Below, piece by piece: positions 6,561 to 15,334 of a stretch of 64,000 nt of DNA. The position numbers and the translations under genes are program-made. The notes under the pieces were generated by a model that was not told where the DNA came from, made no database searches, and saw nothing but the letters and a program-made list of their open reading frames with translations. The DNA comes from Gemmatimonadota bacterium (lineage in GTDB: Bacteria > Gemmatimonadota > Gemmatimonadetes > Gemmatimonadales > GWC2-71-9). The DNA is taken from NCBI GenBank assembly GCA_003221035.1, contig QHUB01000020.1:1-64000 (forward strand). The letters are read 5' to 3'. Numbering within the stretch: position 1 is the first letter of the stretch; every line of letters begins with the position of its first letter.

Positions 6561-8495
6561 ATGACGCAAATCGCTTTCGCCGGCGTCGGCGTGGATTTCG
6601 GCGCGACCAGGCTCTTTTCCGACGTCACTTTCACGGTCGACCCCGGCGAACGCTGGGGCATCGTGGGACGGAACGGCACGGGAAAAACGACGCTGTTTCG
6701 TCTACTGACTGGCGATCTTGAGCCCACCCGCGGGAGCATTGCGCGCGCGTCCAATCTCCGGGTGTCGCTGCTCGAGCAGCACCGCGACTACGGTGCCGCG
6801 ACGAACGTCTGGGAAGCGGCGGCCGGCGAGCTTGCCGAGTTGCTGGCGTTGGAGCAGTCCCTCATAGAGCAGGCCGCGAATCTCGCCCACGACTCCTCGC
6901 CGCGCGCGCTGGCCCGCTACGGCGAAGACCTGGAGCGCTTTGAGCGCGAGGGCGGCTACGCTGTCACGGCTCGCATCGATGCCGTATTGCACGGGCTCGA
7001 ATTCGATCCCGCCGAGGCGCGCGTCACGCCGCTCTCCGCGCTGAGCGGCGGGGAGCTCGGCCGACTGGGCCTGGCCCGCCAGCTCATGTCGACGGCCGAC
7101 GTCCTGTTGCTCGACGAGCCGACCAACCATCTCGATCTCGAGACCACCCGCTGGCTCGAGCAATACCTCGCCGCGAGTGAGCGGACCGTCCTGCTCGTGA
7201 GCCATGACCGCGCATTTCTGTCGGCCACGGTCGATCACGTGCTGCACCTCGAAGGCGGCAGTGCCACGCCGTACTCGGCCGGTTACACCGACTTTGTCGC
7301 GCAGCGCGCCGAGCGCCGGCTGACGCAGCAGCGCGCGTTCGAGCAACAGAAACGGGTCATCGCCAAGGAGAGCGACTACATCGCCCGCAACATCGCAGGA
7401 CAGAACAGCAAACAGGCCAAAGGGAGGCGCAAGCGGCTCGGGCGACTGCCGCGCCTCAGTCCGGTCACGTCGGCCGAAGGCACGATGGCGCTGCGGTTCG
7501 AGGTGGGCGAGCGGGGCGGCGATCAGGTCGTGATGGCAAAGAATGTCAGCGTAGCCGTCGGCGAGCGCATACTGGTGGAGCGGTTCAGTGGAACGCTGAA
7601 GCGAACCGACGTCGTGGGACTTATCGGCCGCAACGGAGCGGGGAAATCCACGCTGCTGCGCGCGCTGCTCGGCGAGCACCCGATAAAAAAGGGCGAGCTC
7701 ACGGTTGGCGGCTCGATCAGCCCGGGTTATTACCGGCAGGATCTCTCGCAAGTCCCGCTGGACAAGACGCTGTACCAGGTGATCGAGGAGCTGCGACCAA
7801 AGTGGGAGCGCGGTCCGATCCAGGGGCACCTCGGCCGCTTTGGGTTCTCGGGCCAGGAAGTGCTGCGTCGCGCCGACTCGCTGTCGGGTGGCGAACGCGC
7901 GCGTCTTGCCCTCGCGATTCTGATGTTGTCGCGCGCCAATCTGCTCATCCTCGACGAGCCGACGAACCATCTCGACGTCGAATCCATCGAGGCGCTCGAG
8001 GACGCGATCGACGGATATGACGGCACCGTCATTCTTGTGAGCCACGACCGGGCGCTCTTGCGCGCGTTGACGACGCGGATCTGGGTTCTCCACGATCGGC
8101 ACGTGACCGAATTCGCGGGCGGGTTCGGCGAGTGGGAGGAGGTCAGCACGGAGCGAGCGCACGCGGCCGCGGTCAGCGCTGCCGAGGAACAGGCCCTGCG
8201 GCAGCTGCACGAGCGTAAGCGGGTTGCGCCGGCGCCGAAGGCCGATAGAGGCAAGGAGCTGCGCCGTGTGCAGCGGGAGCTCGAAGAAGCGGAAGCGGCG
8301 GTGGGAGTGCTCGAAGCCGAGGTCGCGCGCGTGGTGACGTCGCTCGACGATCCGGCGCTCTACACGCGCCAGGGCGGCGCACGAACCGCGCACGAGCTTG
8401 GCGCGCAGCTCGAGACGCTCAAGCGCGACCTCGAGACGGCAATCGAGCGCTGGACGAAAGCGACGGAACAGGTCGAGATGCACACGCCGCGATAA
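6561..8495 (+). CDS. ABC-F family ATPase (ribosome-associated or Uup-like)
   Basis: ABC-F proteins have two ATPase domains and no membrane part; known members act on the ribosome as translation factors or in antibiotic resistance. This 644-residue protein has Walker A GRNGTGKTT and signature LSGGELGRLGLA with LLLDEPTNHLDLE in domain 1. Domain 2 has GRNGAGKST, LSGGERARLALA and LILDEPTNHLDVE. A charged linker lies between (about residues 240-300), and a C-terminal coiled-coil tail (about 540-640) resembles the DNA-binding tail of Uup. The start ATG 6561 is 36 bases from the divergent thioesterase start. Subfamily not settled. Confidence 0.9.
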   Translation: MTQIAFAGVGVDFGATRLFSDVTFTVDPGERWGIVGRNGTGKTTLFRLLTGDLEPTRGSIARASNLRVSLLEQHRDYGAATNVWEAAAGELAELLALEQSLIEQAANLAHDSSPRALARYGEDLERFEREGGYAVTARIDAVLHGLEFDPAEARVTPLSALSGGELGRLGLARQLMSTADVLLLDEPTNHLDLETTRWLEQYLAASERTVLLVSHDRAFLSATVDHVLHLEGGSATPYSAGYTDFVAQRAERRLTQQRAFEQQKRVIAKESDYIARNIAGQNSKQAKGRRKRLGRLPRLSPVTSAEGTMALRFEVGERGGDQVVMAKNVSVAVGERILVERFSGTLKRTDVVGLIGRNGAGKSTLLRALLGEHPIKKGELTVGGSISPGYYRQDLSQVPLDKTLYQVIEELRPKWERGPIQGHLGRFGFSGQEVLRRADSLSGGERARLALAILMLSRANLLILDEPTNHLDVESIEALEDAIDGYDGTVILVSHDRALLRALTTRIWVLHDRHVTEFAGGFGEWEEVSTERAHAAAVSAAEEQALRQLHERKRVAPAPKADRGKELRRVQRELEEAEAAVGVLEAEVARVVTSLDDPALYTRQGGARTAHELGAQLETLKRDLETAIERWTKATEQVEMHTPR

Positions 8496-8499
8496 AGCG

Positions 8500-8505
8500 T
8501 AGCTT
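8500..8505 (+). promoter_or_regulatory. -10 box TAGCTT before the GH20 gene; leaderless layout
   Basis: The sequence CGTAGCTTTT ends seven bases before ATG 8513, with no ribosome-binding site between. An almost identical CGTAGCTTTT stands at the same distance before the aminotransferase gene at 11031. No good -35 box is visible. Confidence 0.45.
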
Positions 8506-8512
8506 TTCCCGC

Positions 8513-10993
8513 ATGGCCAATCGACCCGTCGTCTTGCTCGCCGCGCTCGCGCTGGCTTCATCGGCCGGCACCGTTGGTGCCGCCCAGAGTCCCGCCCCGC
8601 TGCAGCTGCGCTGGGAGCTCCTGCGCGACACCGTCGCGCCGAACGCCGCCGGATCCTGGTTGCAGTTCACGCTCACCAACCGCGGGATGAAGCCGCTCCC
8701 CAAAACCGGCTGGGCGATCTACTTCAACGCGCTCCACTCGGCTCTGCTCGACAGCACCGCTGCCGTGCAATTCCAGGACGTCATGGCCGACCTGCACCGG
8801 CTCGTGCCCGGTCCCCGGTTCGCGGGACTCGCACCCGGCGCATCGATCAAGATTCCGTACCTCAGCGACGTGTTGCTGAATCGCAGCTTCGCGCCGGCGG
8901 GAGCCTACATCGTGTTCGACAGCGCCAAGAGCGTCGGCGTGCCGGTCGATTATGTCGCGGCTCCGTTCGAGCGTTCGGCCGGCATCATCACGCCCGCGAT
9001 GCGGTTCACGCGCGACTCGCTCGTCCGGGACATTCCCGTGAACCAGTTGCCACCCGTGTTTCCCACGCCGGTGCAAGTGACGCGCGCATCGGGAGGCGTG
9101 CGCCTCGATTCCATGCCGGTGATCTCGGCATCGCCTGAGCTGACGAATGAGGCGGCCTTCGCCGTCGAGTATCTCCGGCCATACGTCAAAGCAGGGAAGG
9201 GAGGCGCCGGGGTTCGGCTCGAGCTCGGTGTGGTCCAGGGTCAATCATCGCCTGAGGCGTATGACCTGACGATCGACCCGGCGGCCGGCATCCGGATCGT
9301 TGGCGCATCGCCCGCGGGCGTCTTTTATGGACTGCAGACGCTGCGCGGTTTGTTGCCCGCCCCCGCGCCGGGCGGCGGCGTGACACTGCCCGCCGTGCAC
9401 GTCGTGGACGCGCCGCGCTTTGGCTACCGCGGTTTCATGCTCGACGTCGGCCGCAACTTCCATCCCAAAGCCGCGGTACTGCGCACGCTCGACCTGATGG
9501 CGCGCTACAAGCTGAACGCCTTTCACATGCATCTGACGGACGACGAAGGTTGGCGGATTGAGATTGCCGGGCTACCGGAGTTGACGACGGTCGGAGCGCG
9601 GCGCGGCCACACTCTCGACTCCAGGCAATTCCTGCAGCCGGCGTTTGGATCGGGCCCACAGGTCGGGAAGCCATACGGCAGCGGATTCTATTCGCGCGCC
9701 GACTACATCGAGATCGTCCGCTACGCGGCCGCCCGCCACATCGAGGTGATCCCCGAGATCGAGATGCCGGGGCACGCGCGCGCGGCGATCAAAGCGATGG
9801 AGGCCCGCAGCGACTCGCAGTACCGGCTCAGCGATCCGCAGGACCAGTCGAAGTACGAGTCGGTCCAGGGCTATCCCGACAACGTGATGAACCCGGCGCT
9901 CGAGTCGACCTACAGCTTCATCCAGCGCGTCGTGATGGATCTCGCCGCGATGCACCGTGAAGCCGGCGCGCCGCTGCGCCACATCCACATGGGCGGCGAT
10001 GAAGTTCCCACCGGTGTCTGGATTGGATCGCCCGCGGTGCAGAAGTACATGGCCGCGCTCGGGGTCACGGACGTGAACGATCTGTGGTACGCGTTCTACT
10101 TCCGCGTCGAGCAGATCCTGAAGGGCCAGAACGTGCACCCCTCCGGTTGGGAAGAGATCGCGGTGCGAAAAACGCAGCGGGATGGGCGACCCGTCAACCT
10201 CGTCAATCCGAGCTTCGCCGAGCGTGGCTGGCGTGCCTATGTCTGGAACAACCAAGTGGGGTCGGGCGCCGAGGATCTCGCCTATCGACTGGCGAACGGC
10301 GGCTATGATGTCGTGCTGAGTCCCGTCACCAACTACTACTTCGACCTTGCATGGAATCAGAATCCTGAGGAGATCGGTCTCGACTGGGGTGGCTTTATCG
10401 ACATGCAGAAGCCATTCCAGTACATCCCGTTCGACTTCTATCGCAATTCGCGGACCGACCAAGCCGGCAACCCGTTGCCCCCTGGCGCCTTTATCGGCAA
10501 AGATCGGCTGACCGACTACGGCAAGCGCCACATCGTCGGGATTCAGGGCAACCTGTGGTCTGAGACTCTGGGCGGTGACGGGCGGCTCGACTACATGTTC
10601 GTCCCCAAGGTCTTTGGACTCGCCGAGCGCGCCTGGGCAGCCGATCCGAGCTGGGCCACGGAGAAGGATTCAGCGAAGGCCGACTCACTCTATCGGGAGG
10701 ACTGGTCGCGGCTCTCCAATATCGTGGGCAAACGCGAGCTGCCGCGCCTCGATCGCGAAGTGCCGGAGCTGACGTACCGGATTCCGACGCCGGGGCTGAA
10801 GATCGACGGTGGCAATGTGCGGACGAGCCTCGAGTTGCCGGGGTTCACGCTGCGCTACACGACCGACGGCAGCGAGCCGACGACGCGCAGCGCCGTGGTA
10901 ACAGGACCCATTCCGCTGCGCGGCACGCTTCGCGTGGCGGCGTTCAGCACGACAGGCCGAAAAGGCCATACGACGACTGTAAAGGGACCCTAA
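8513..10993 (+). CDS. beta-N-acetylhexosaminidase, GH20, exported, with CHB-type N- and C-terminal domains
   Basis: The enzyme removes terminal N-acetylglucosamine or N-acetylgalactosamine from chitin or glycan fragments by substrate-assisted catalysis. It has 826 residues. A signal peptide (about 1-24, ending GAAQS) is followed by a chitobiase-type carbohydrate-binding domain (about 28-170). A GH20 N-terminal domain (about 180-300) precedes the TIM barrel starting GYRGFMLDVGRNFHP. FHMHLTDDEGWRIEI and HIHMGGDEVPTG carry the catalytic Asp496-Glu497 pair. The C-terminal chitobiase-like domain includes YTTDGSEPTTRS. It probably acts in the periplasm or on the cell surface. A separate TAGCTT promoter precedes it. 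Confidence 0.93.
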   Translation: MANRPVVLLAALALASSAGTVGAAQSPAPLQLRWELLRDTVAPNAAGSWLQFTLTNRGMKPLPKTGWAIYFNALHSALLDSTAAVQFQDVMADLHRLVPGPRFAGLAPGASIKIPYLSDVLLNRSFAPAGAYIVFDSAKSVGVPVDYVAAPFERSAGIITPAMRFTRDSLVRDIPVNQLPPVFPTPVQVTRASGGVRLDSMPVISASPELTNEAAFAVEYLRPYVKAGKGGAGVRLELGVVQGQSSPEAYDLTIDPAAGIRIVGASPAGVFYGLQTLRGLLPAPAPGGGVTLPAVHVVDAPRFGYRGFMLDVGRNFHPKAAVLRTLDLMARYKLNAFHMHLTDDEGWRIEIAGLPELTTVGARRGHTLDSRQFLQPAFGSGPQVGKPYGSGFYSRADYIEIVRYAAARHIEVIPEIEMPGHARAAIKAMEARSDSQYRLSDPQDQSKYESVQGYPDNVMNPALESTYSFIQRVVMDLAAMHREAGAPLRHIHMGGDEVPTGVWIGSPAVQKYMAALGVTDVNDLWYAFYFRVEQILKGQNVHPSGWEEIAVRKTQRDGRPVNLVNPSFAERGWRAYVWNNQVGSGAEDLAYRLANGGYDVVLSPVTNYYFDLAWNQNPEEIGLDWGGFIDMQKPFQYIPFDFYRNSRTDQAGNPLPPGAFIGKDRLTDYGKRHIVGIQGNLWSETLGGDGRLDYMFVPKVFGLAERAWAADPSWATEKDSAKADSLYREDWSRLSNIVGKRELPRLDREVPELTYRIPTPGLKIDGGNVRTSLELPGFTLRYTTDGSEPTTRSAVVTGPIPLRGTLRVAAFSTTGRKGHTTTVKGP

Positions 10994-11017
10994 CTCGCCG
11001 CACCAGCCCGGCCACCG

Positions 11018-11023
11018 TAGCTT
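11018..11023 (+). promoter_or_regulatory. -10 box TAGCTT for the aminotransferase/CoA-transferase operon; leaderless layout
   Basis: CGTAGCTTTT is followed so that TAGCTT ends seven bases before the GTG start at 11031. No ribosome-binding site is present. The box matches the one before the GH20 gene in sequence and spacing. No convincing -35 box is seen. Confidence 0.45.
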
Positions 11024-11030
11024 TTGGGGT

Positions 11031-12386
11031 GTGAATACCCATAAACACCCCAACGGTCACGTCTTCTATCGCAAGCTGGGCTACGAGTATCCCAAAATCG
11101 TCAAAGGCGACGGCTGCTGGCTGATCGACGAGCGCGGCAAGCGCTACCTCGACGCCGTCGGCGGCGCCTACGTCGCGAACCTCGGCCATTCCAATCCCGA
11201 AATCGCAGACTCGATCGCCGAGCAGTGCCGGCAGTTCGGCTATCTGTCGGGCACCATGTTCACGCATGGACCGGTCGAGAACCTGGCCGACGAAATCGCC
11301 GACACGCTGCCCGGTGATCTCTCGAAGCTCTATTTCCTCTGTAGTGGCTCCGAGGCGGTCGAAGCGGCGCTGAAGCTCGCGCGCCAGTACTGGGTCGAAT
11401 GCGGCAAGCCCGGCAAGCATCGCATCATCGCCCTCGGTCCCGGCTATCACGGCAGCACGCTGCTCGCGCTGTCGGCGTCGGCGCGCGAGGCGCACAAGGC
11501 GCCGTTCCGTCCGTGGCTGGTGGATGTGCACCGGATTCCCGCGCCGTATCCCTATCGCTGCGAGTGCGGCGGGAAGGGGCCTGCCTGTCCCGTGTGCAGC
11601 GCCGCGGTGCTGGAAGAAGCGATCGAGGAGCTCGGCCCCGGCAACGTCGCGGCGTTCATCGCCGAGCCGGTTGGCGGATCCTCGACCGGCGCGTCGACTC
11701 CGCGGTCTGATTACTTCAAGCGCGTGCGCGAGATCTGTGATCGCCACGATGTCCTGTTCGTCGCGGACGAGGTGCTCGTCGGCGTGGGCCGCACCGGCAC
11801 GTGGTGGGCGATCGAGCCCTACGAGGTCACGCCCGACGTCATGACGTTCGGCAAGGGGATCTCGGGCGGCTACGCCGCCCTCTCCGGTATCGCGGCGGGG
11901 CAGAAAGTCGTCGATGCGATTGCCGAGGGTTCCGGCAGCTTTGTGCACGCCCAGACGTTCTCGCACCACCCGGTCGCGTGCGCGGCCGGCGTGGCGACGA
12001 TGCGCTATCTCAAGAAGCACAACCTGGTCGAGCGCTGCGCGCAGATGGGACGCGTGCTCCACGAGCGGATTCGTCTGCTGGCCGATCTGCCGCACGTGGG
12101 CGACGTGCGCGGCCGGGGACTGCTCGCCGGGTTCGAGTTCGTGGAAGACAAAGCGAGCCGCGCGCCGTTTCCGCGCTCCGCCAAGTTCGCCGAGCGATTC
12201 GCCGACGCGGCGCTCGAGGCCGGTCTCACCGTGTGGCCCAACGTCGGGCACGCCGATGGCACGAGCGGCGACGCCGCGCTCATCGCCCCGCCATTCATCA
12301 TTACAGAGCAGGAGATTGACGAGATCGTAACGCGATTTACGAAAGCGCTCGAGAAGACAATCTCCAAGGTGAAGGCGCGCGCATGA
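11031..12386 (+). CDS. class-III PLP-dependent aminotransferase (omega-amino acid type) with a four-Cys loop
   Basis: Class-III aminotransferases move amino groups from omega- or beta-amino acids to keto acids. The 451-residue protein shows DAVGGAYVANLGHSNPEI, FLCSGSEAVEAALKLAR, ADEVLVGVGRTGTWWA for the PLP ring, and the Schiff-base Lys in MTFGKGISGGYAAL. The start GTG 11031 lies seven bases from a -10-like box. Unusual is a cysteine group C177-x-C179-x6-C186-x2-C189 in the loop after YPYR, like a small metal-binding knuckle; the next gene has a similar group. It overlaps the next gene by four bases (ATGA), so the two may work as a pair or on related substrates. Confidence 0.87.
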   Translation: MNTHKHPNGHVFYRKLGYEYPKIVKGDGCWLIDERGKRYLDAVGGAYVANLGHSNPEIADSIAEQCRQFGYLSGTMFTHGPVENLADEIADTLPGDLSKLYFLCSGSEAVEAALKLARQYWVECGKPGKHRIIALGPGYHGSTLLALSASAREAHKAPFRPWLVDVHRIPAPYPYRCECGGKGPACPVCSAAVLEEAIEELGPGNVAAFIAEPVGGSSTGASTPRSDYFKRVREICDRHDVLFVADEVLVGVGRTGTWWAIEPYEVTPDVMTFGKGISGGYAALSGIAAGQKVVDAIAEGSGSFVHAQTFSHHPVACAAGVATMRYLKKHNLVERCAQMGRVLHERIRLLADLPHVGDVRGRGLLAGFEFVEDKASRAPFPRSAKFAERFADAALEAGLTVWPNVGHADGTSGDAALIAPPFIITEQEIDEIVTRFTKALEKTISKVKARA

Positions 12387-13717
12387 CCACCCGCGATTAT
12401 CCGCGCATCGTCGTACCGCCGCCCGGTCCCAAGGCGCGCGCGATCGTCGAGCGCCAGGACCGGTATTCCTCGACGTCGTATCCCAAGGAGTACCCGCTCG
12501 CGGTGGCGAGGGGAGCAGGGCCGATGGTCGAAGATGTCGACGGCAATCGCTTCCTCGACTTCATGGCGGGCATCGCCGTCGCCTCGACGGGTTATGGACA
12601 TCCCAAGATCGTCAAAGCGGTCCAGGACGCGGCGGCCAAGTTCCTGCACATCTGCGGCAGCGACTTCTACTATGAGAGCTTTGCGGCGTTGTGCGAGCGG
12701 CTCGCGCAGCTCGCACCCGGGCCGAGCAAGAAGCGGGTGTTTTTGTCGAACTCGGGGACCGAAGCGGTCGAGGGCGCGATCAAGCTGGCCCGACATTCGA
12801 CGGGCCGTCCCGCCATCATCGGTTTCCTCGGCGCCTTCCACGGGCGCAGCTACGGCGGTTTGAGTCTCACGGCGAGTAAGGCCGTGCAGCGCTCCGGCTT
12901 TGCCCCGTTCCTTCCCGAAGTTCACCACGTCCCGTACGGTTATCGCTATCGCTGCGAGTACTGCCGCGGTGAAACGGACTGTACGCGCCGCTGCACGTCG
13001 TGGATCGAAGAAGAGCTGTTCACGAAGAAAGTGCCGCCCGACAGCGTAGCCGCGATCTTCGTCGAGCCGATTCAAGGCGAAGGCGGCTATGTCGTCCCGC
13101 CGGCGGGGTATCTGCGGGAGTTGCGCGAGCTCTGCGACCGCTACGGGATCCTGCTCGTCTGCGACGAGGTGCAGTGCGGCGTGGGACGCACGGGCAAGAT
13201 GTGGGCGTGCGAGTACGAGGGGATCGAGCCCGACATTCTGTTGTCGGCCAAGGGGCTGGGGAGCGGCATGCCGATCGGCGCCATCATCGCCAAGGAATCG
13301 ATCATGAAGTGGAAGCCGGGGGCGCACGGCACCACGTTCGGCGGCAATCCGGTGTGCTGCGCCGCGGCGCTCGCGACGCTCGACATCGTCGAGAAAGAGT
13401 TGCTGCCCAACGTGAACGCGATGGGCGACCGGCTGATCAACGGCGCGCGGCGGTTACAGGAGAAATACGCCGCGATCGGCGATGTGCGCGGCCGGGGTCT
13501 GATGGTGGGGGTGGAGTTCGTGAAGGACCGCGGCACGCGCGAGCCGGCCCCGGACGTTCCGCACGAGTTGGTCGGCCGCGCGTTCAAGAAAGGGTTGCTG
13601 TTGCTCGGCTGCGGCAAGAGCTCGCTCCGGCTCGCCCCGCCGCTCGTGGTGGACGAGTACGACGTCGACACCGCCCTCCGGATCATCGACGAGTGCCTGC
13701 ACGAGATGTCGGACTAG
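12383..13717 (+). CDS. class-III aminotransferase (4-aminobutyrate/acetylornithine type) with a four-Cys loop
   Basis: The 444-residue enzyme has DFMAGIAVASTGYGHPKIV, FLSNSGTEAVEGAIKLAR, FHGRSYGGLSLT, VEPIQGEGGY, VCDEVQCGVGRTGKMWA and the PLP Lys in LSAKGLGSGMPIGA. These are closest to GabT/ArgD-like enzymes. As in the gene before it, the loop after YRYR carries four cysteines (C191-x2-C194-x5-C200-x3-C204). The start ATG overlaps the previous stop (ATGA). The CoA-transferase genes downstream suggest that the keto acid or semialdehyde made here is passed on as a CoA ester. Substrate unknown. Confidence 0.88.
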   Translation: MTTRDYPRIVVPPPGPKARAIVERQDRYSSTSYPKEYPLAVARGAGPMVEDVDGNRFLDFMAGIAVASTGYGHPKIVKAVQDAAAKFLHICGSDFYYESFAALCERLAQLAPGPSKKRVFLSNSGTEAVEGAIKLARHSTGRPAIIGFLGAFHGRSYGGLSLTASKAVQRSGFAPFLPEVHHVPYGYRYRCEYCRGETDCTRRCTSWIEEELFTKKVPPDSVAAIFVEPIQGEGGYVVPPAGYLRELRELCDRYGILLVCDEVQCGVGRTGKMWACEYEGIEPDILLSAKGLGSGMPIGAIIAKESIMKWKPGAHGTTFGGNPVCCAAALATLDIVEKELLPNVNAMGDRLINGARRLQEKYAAIGDVRGRGLMVGVEFVKDRGTREPAPDVPHELVGRAFKKGLLLLGCGKSSLRLAPPLVVDEYDVDTALRIIDECLHEMSD

Positions 13718-13740
13718 CCCCCGTCCCCCCGTCGAAAGTG

Positions 13741-14625
13741 ATGTCGCTCGAGGACGCCGTCGCGCGCCATGTGCATGACGGCGACGTCGTCGTCATCGAA
13801 GGATTCACCCATCTCATCTCGTTTGCGGCCGGCCACGAGATCATCCGCCAGCGCCGGCGCGAGCTCACGCTGTGCCGCCTGACGCCCGATCTGATTTACG
13901 ACCAGATGATCGCCGCCGGCTGCGCGAAGAAGCTCGTCTTCTCCTGGGCCGGCAATCCGGGCGTCGGCTCGCTGCACGCGTTTCGGCGCGCCGTCGAGGG
14001 CGGCACGCTCGAGCTCGAGGAGTACTCGCATTTCGGGATGGTCGCGCGCTTCTCGGCCGGGGCGGCGCGGCTGCCGTTCTGGACGCTGCGCGACTACGCG
14101 GGCACCGATCTGCCCAAAGCCAATCCGCGCATCAAGTCGGTGACGTGCCCCTACACCGGCGAGGCGCTCGCCACGGTACCAGCGCTCAATCCGGACGTGA
14201 CGATCATTCACGCGCAGCGCGCCGACGCGCAGGGCAACGCGCAGATCTGGGGCCTCCTGGGCGTCCAGAAAGAAGCGGCGTTCGCATCCACGCGGGTGAT
14301 CGTCGTGATCGAAGAGCTCGTGGACGAGCGCGTGATTCGCTCCGACCCCAATCGCACGTTGATTCCCGCCGCCATCGTGACGGCGGTCGTGGTCGAGCCG
14401 TGGGGCGCCCATCCATCGTACGCGCAGGGCTACTACGACCGGGACAACGATTTCTATGTGGGCTGGGAAAAGATCTCGCGCGACAAGGGTGAGCTGGCGC
14501 ATTATCTCGATGAATGCGTGTACGGCGTGAAATCCCGAGCGGAGTACATGCAGCAGCAGCCGCGGCTGATGGAGCGACTCAAGGCGGGCGAGCAGCGTTG
14601 CGTGGGAGTGAACTACGGCTTCTGA
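13741..14625 (+). CDS. CoA-transferase subunit A (glutaconate CoA-transferase-like)
   Basis: Family I CoA-transferases move CoA between carboxylic acids and usually have two subunits. This 294-residue protein opens MSLEDAVARHVHDGDVVVIEG, then GFTHLISFAAGHEIIRQ, DLIYDQMIAAGCAKKLVFSW and CPYTGEALATVPALNPDVTI. These are typical of GctA-like alpha subunits, which bind the acid but lack the catalytic Glu. ATG 13741 was chosen; GTG 13738 directly before it is also possible. It lies 23 bases after the aminotransferase and 16 bases before subunit B, so it is in the same operon. Confidence 0.87.
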   Translation: MSLEDAVARHVHDGDVVVIEGFTHLISFAAGHEIIRQRRRELTLCRLTPDLIYDQMIAAGCAKKLVFSWAGNPGVGSLHAFRRAVEGGTLELEEYSHFGMVARFSAGAARLPFWTLRDYAGTDLPKANPRIKSVTCPYTGEALATVPALNPDVTIIHAQRADAQGNAQIWGLLGVQKEAAFASTRVIVVIEELVDERVIRSDPNRTLIPAAIVTAVVVEPWGAHPSYAQGYYDRDNDFYVGWEKISRDKGELAHYLDECVYGVKSRAEYMQQQPRLMERLKAGEQRCVGVNYGF

Positions 14626-14641
14626 CTACACTCCCGATGAG

Positions 14642-15334
14642 ATGATGGCGTGCGTTGCGGCGCGCGAGCTGGCGGACGGCGAGGTCGTGTTCGTGGGCAT
14701 CGGGCTCCCCAACCTCGCGTGCAATCTTGCGCGCCGGACGCACGCGCCGAATCTCGTGCTCATCTACGAATCGGGTGCGGTGGGCGCGACGCCGTCCCGA
14801 CTCCCCGTCTCGATCGGCGATCCCGCGCTGGTCACAGGCTCGCTGATGGTGTGCGGCATGGCCGACGTCTTTCAGCTGTTCTTGCAGAATGGCCGGATCG
14901 AAGTGGGCTTTTTAGGCGGCGCGCAGGTGGATCGCCGCGGCAACATCAACACGACCGTGATCGGCGACTACAAGAAACCCAAGGTGCGGTTGCCGGGCTC
15001 GGGCGGCGCCGCCGAGATCGCGATTCATGCGCAGCGGATCCTGATCGTCTCGAAGGTCTCGCCGCGCGCGTTCCCCGAACGTGTCGATTTTCTGACGAGC
15101 CCGGGCGACCGGGTGGCCAAGGTGATCACGGACAAAGGCGTCCTGGAGCGTGATGCCCAGAGCGGGGAGCTGGTGCTGGCGAGCCTGTATCCGGGCGTCG
15201 AGGTGAAAGACGTCCAGGTGGGCTGGAAGCTGCGCTCGCGTGCGCAGCTCGGCCGGGTCGAGCCGCCGAGCAGTATCGAGCTGCAGCTGCTCAGGGAAGT
15301 CCTCGATCCGCAGCGGCTGTATCTCGGGTCATGA
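14642..15334 (+). CDS. CoA-transferase subunit B (glutaconate CoA-transferase-like)
   Basis: The 230-residue protein has VVFVGIGLPNLACNLARR and LVLIYESGAVGATPSRLP, where the Glu of YESG is the expected catalytic residue that forms the enzyme-CoA thioester. FLGGAQVDRRGNINTT and LPGSGGAAEIA follow. Homologs I know usually begin a few residues earlier (…DYTPDEMM). Those codons are present upstream, but no ATG, GTG or TTG precedes them before an in-frame stop at 14609, so ATG 14642 is used. It overlaps the DUF885 gene by four bases (ATGA). Confidence 0.86.
   Translation: MMACVAARELADGEVVFVGIGLPNLACNLARRTHAPNLVLIYESGAVGATPSRLPVSIGDPALVTGSLMVCGMADVFQLFLQNGRIEVGFLGGAQVDRRGNINTTVIGDYKKPKVRLPGSGGAAEIAIHAQRILIVSKVSPRAFPERVDFLTSPGDRVAKVITDKGVLERDAQSGELVLASLYPGVEVKDVQVGWKLRSRAQLGRVEPPSSIELQLLREVLDPQRLYLGS

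Noticed and set aside
6702-8561. 619-codon minus-strand frame across the ABC-F gene
   Set aside because: High GC leaves long antisense frames open; composition is Arg-rich, no domain is seen, and the opposite strand has both ATPase domains.
10944-12251. 435-codon antisense frame opposite the first aminotransferase
   Set aside because: Arg/Ala/Gly/His-rich shadow without motifs; the plus strand codes a complete enzyme.
13000-13740. Long N-terminal extension of CoA-transferase subunit A
   Set aside because: Arg-rich shadow of the aminotransferase in another frame; homology begins at 13741.
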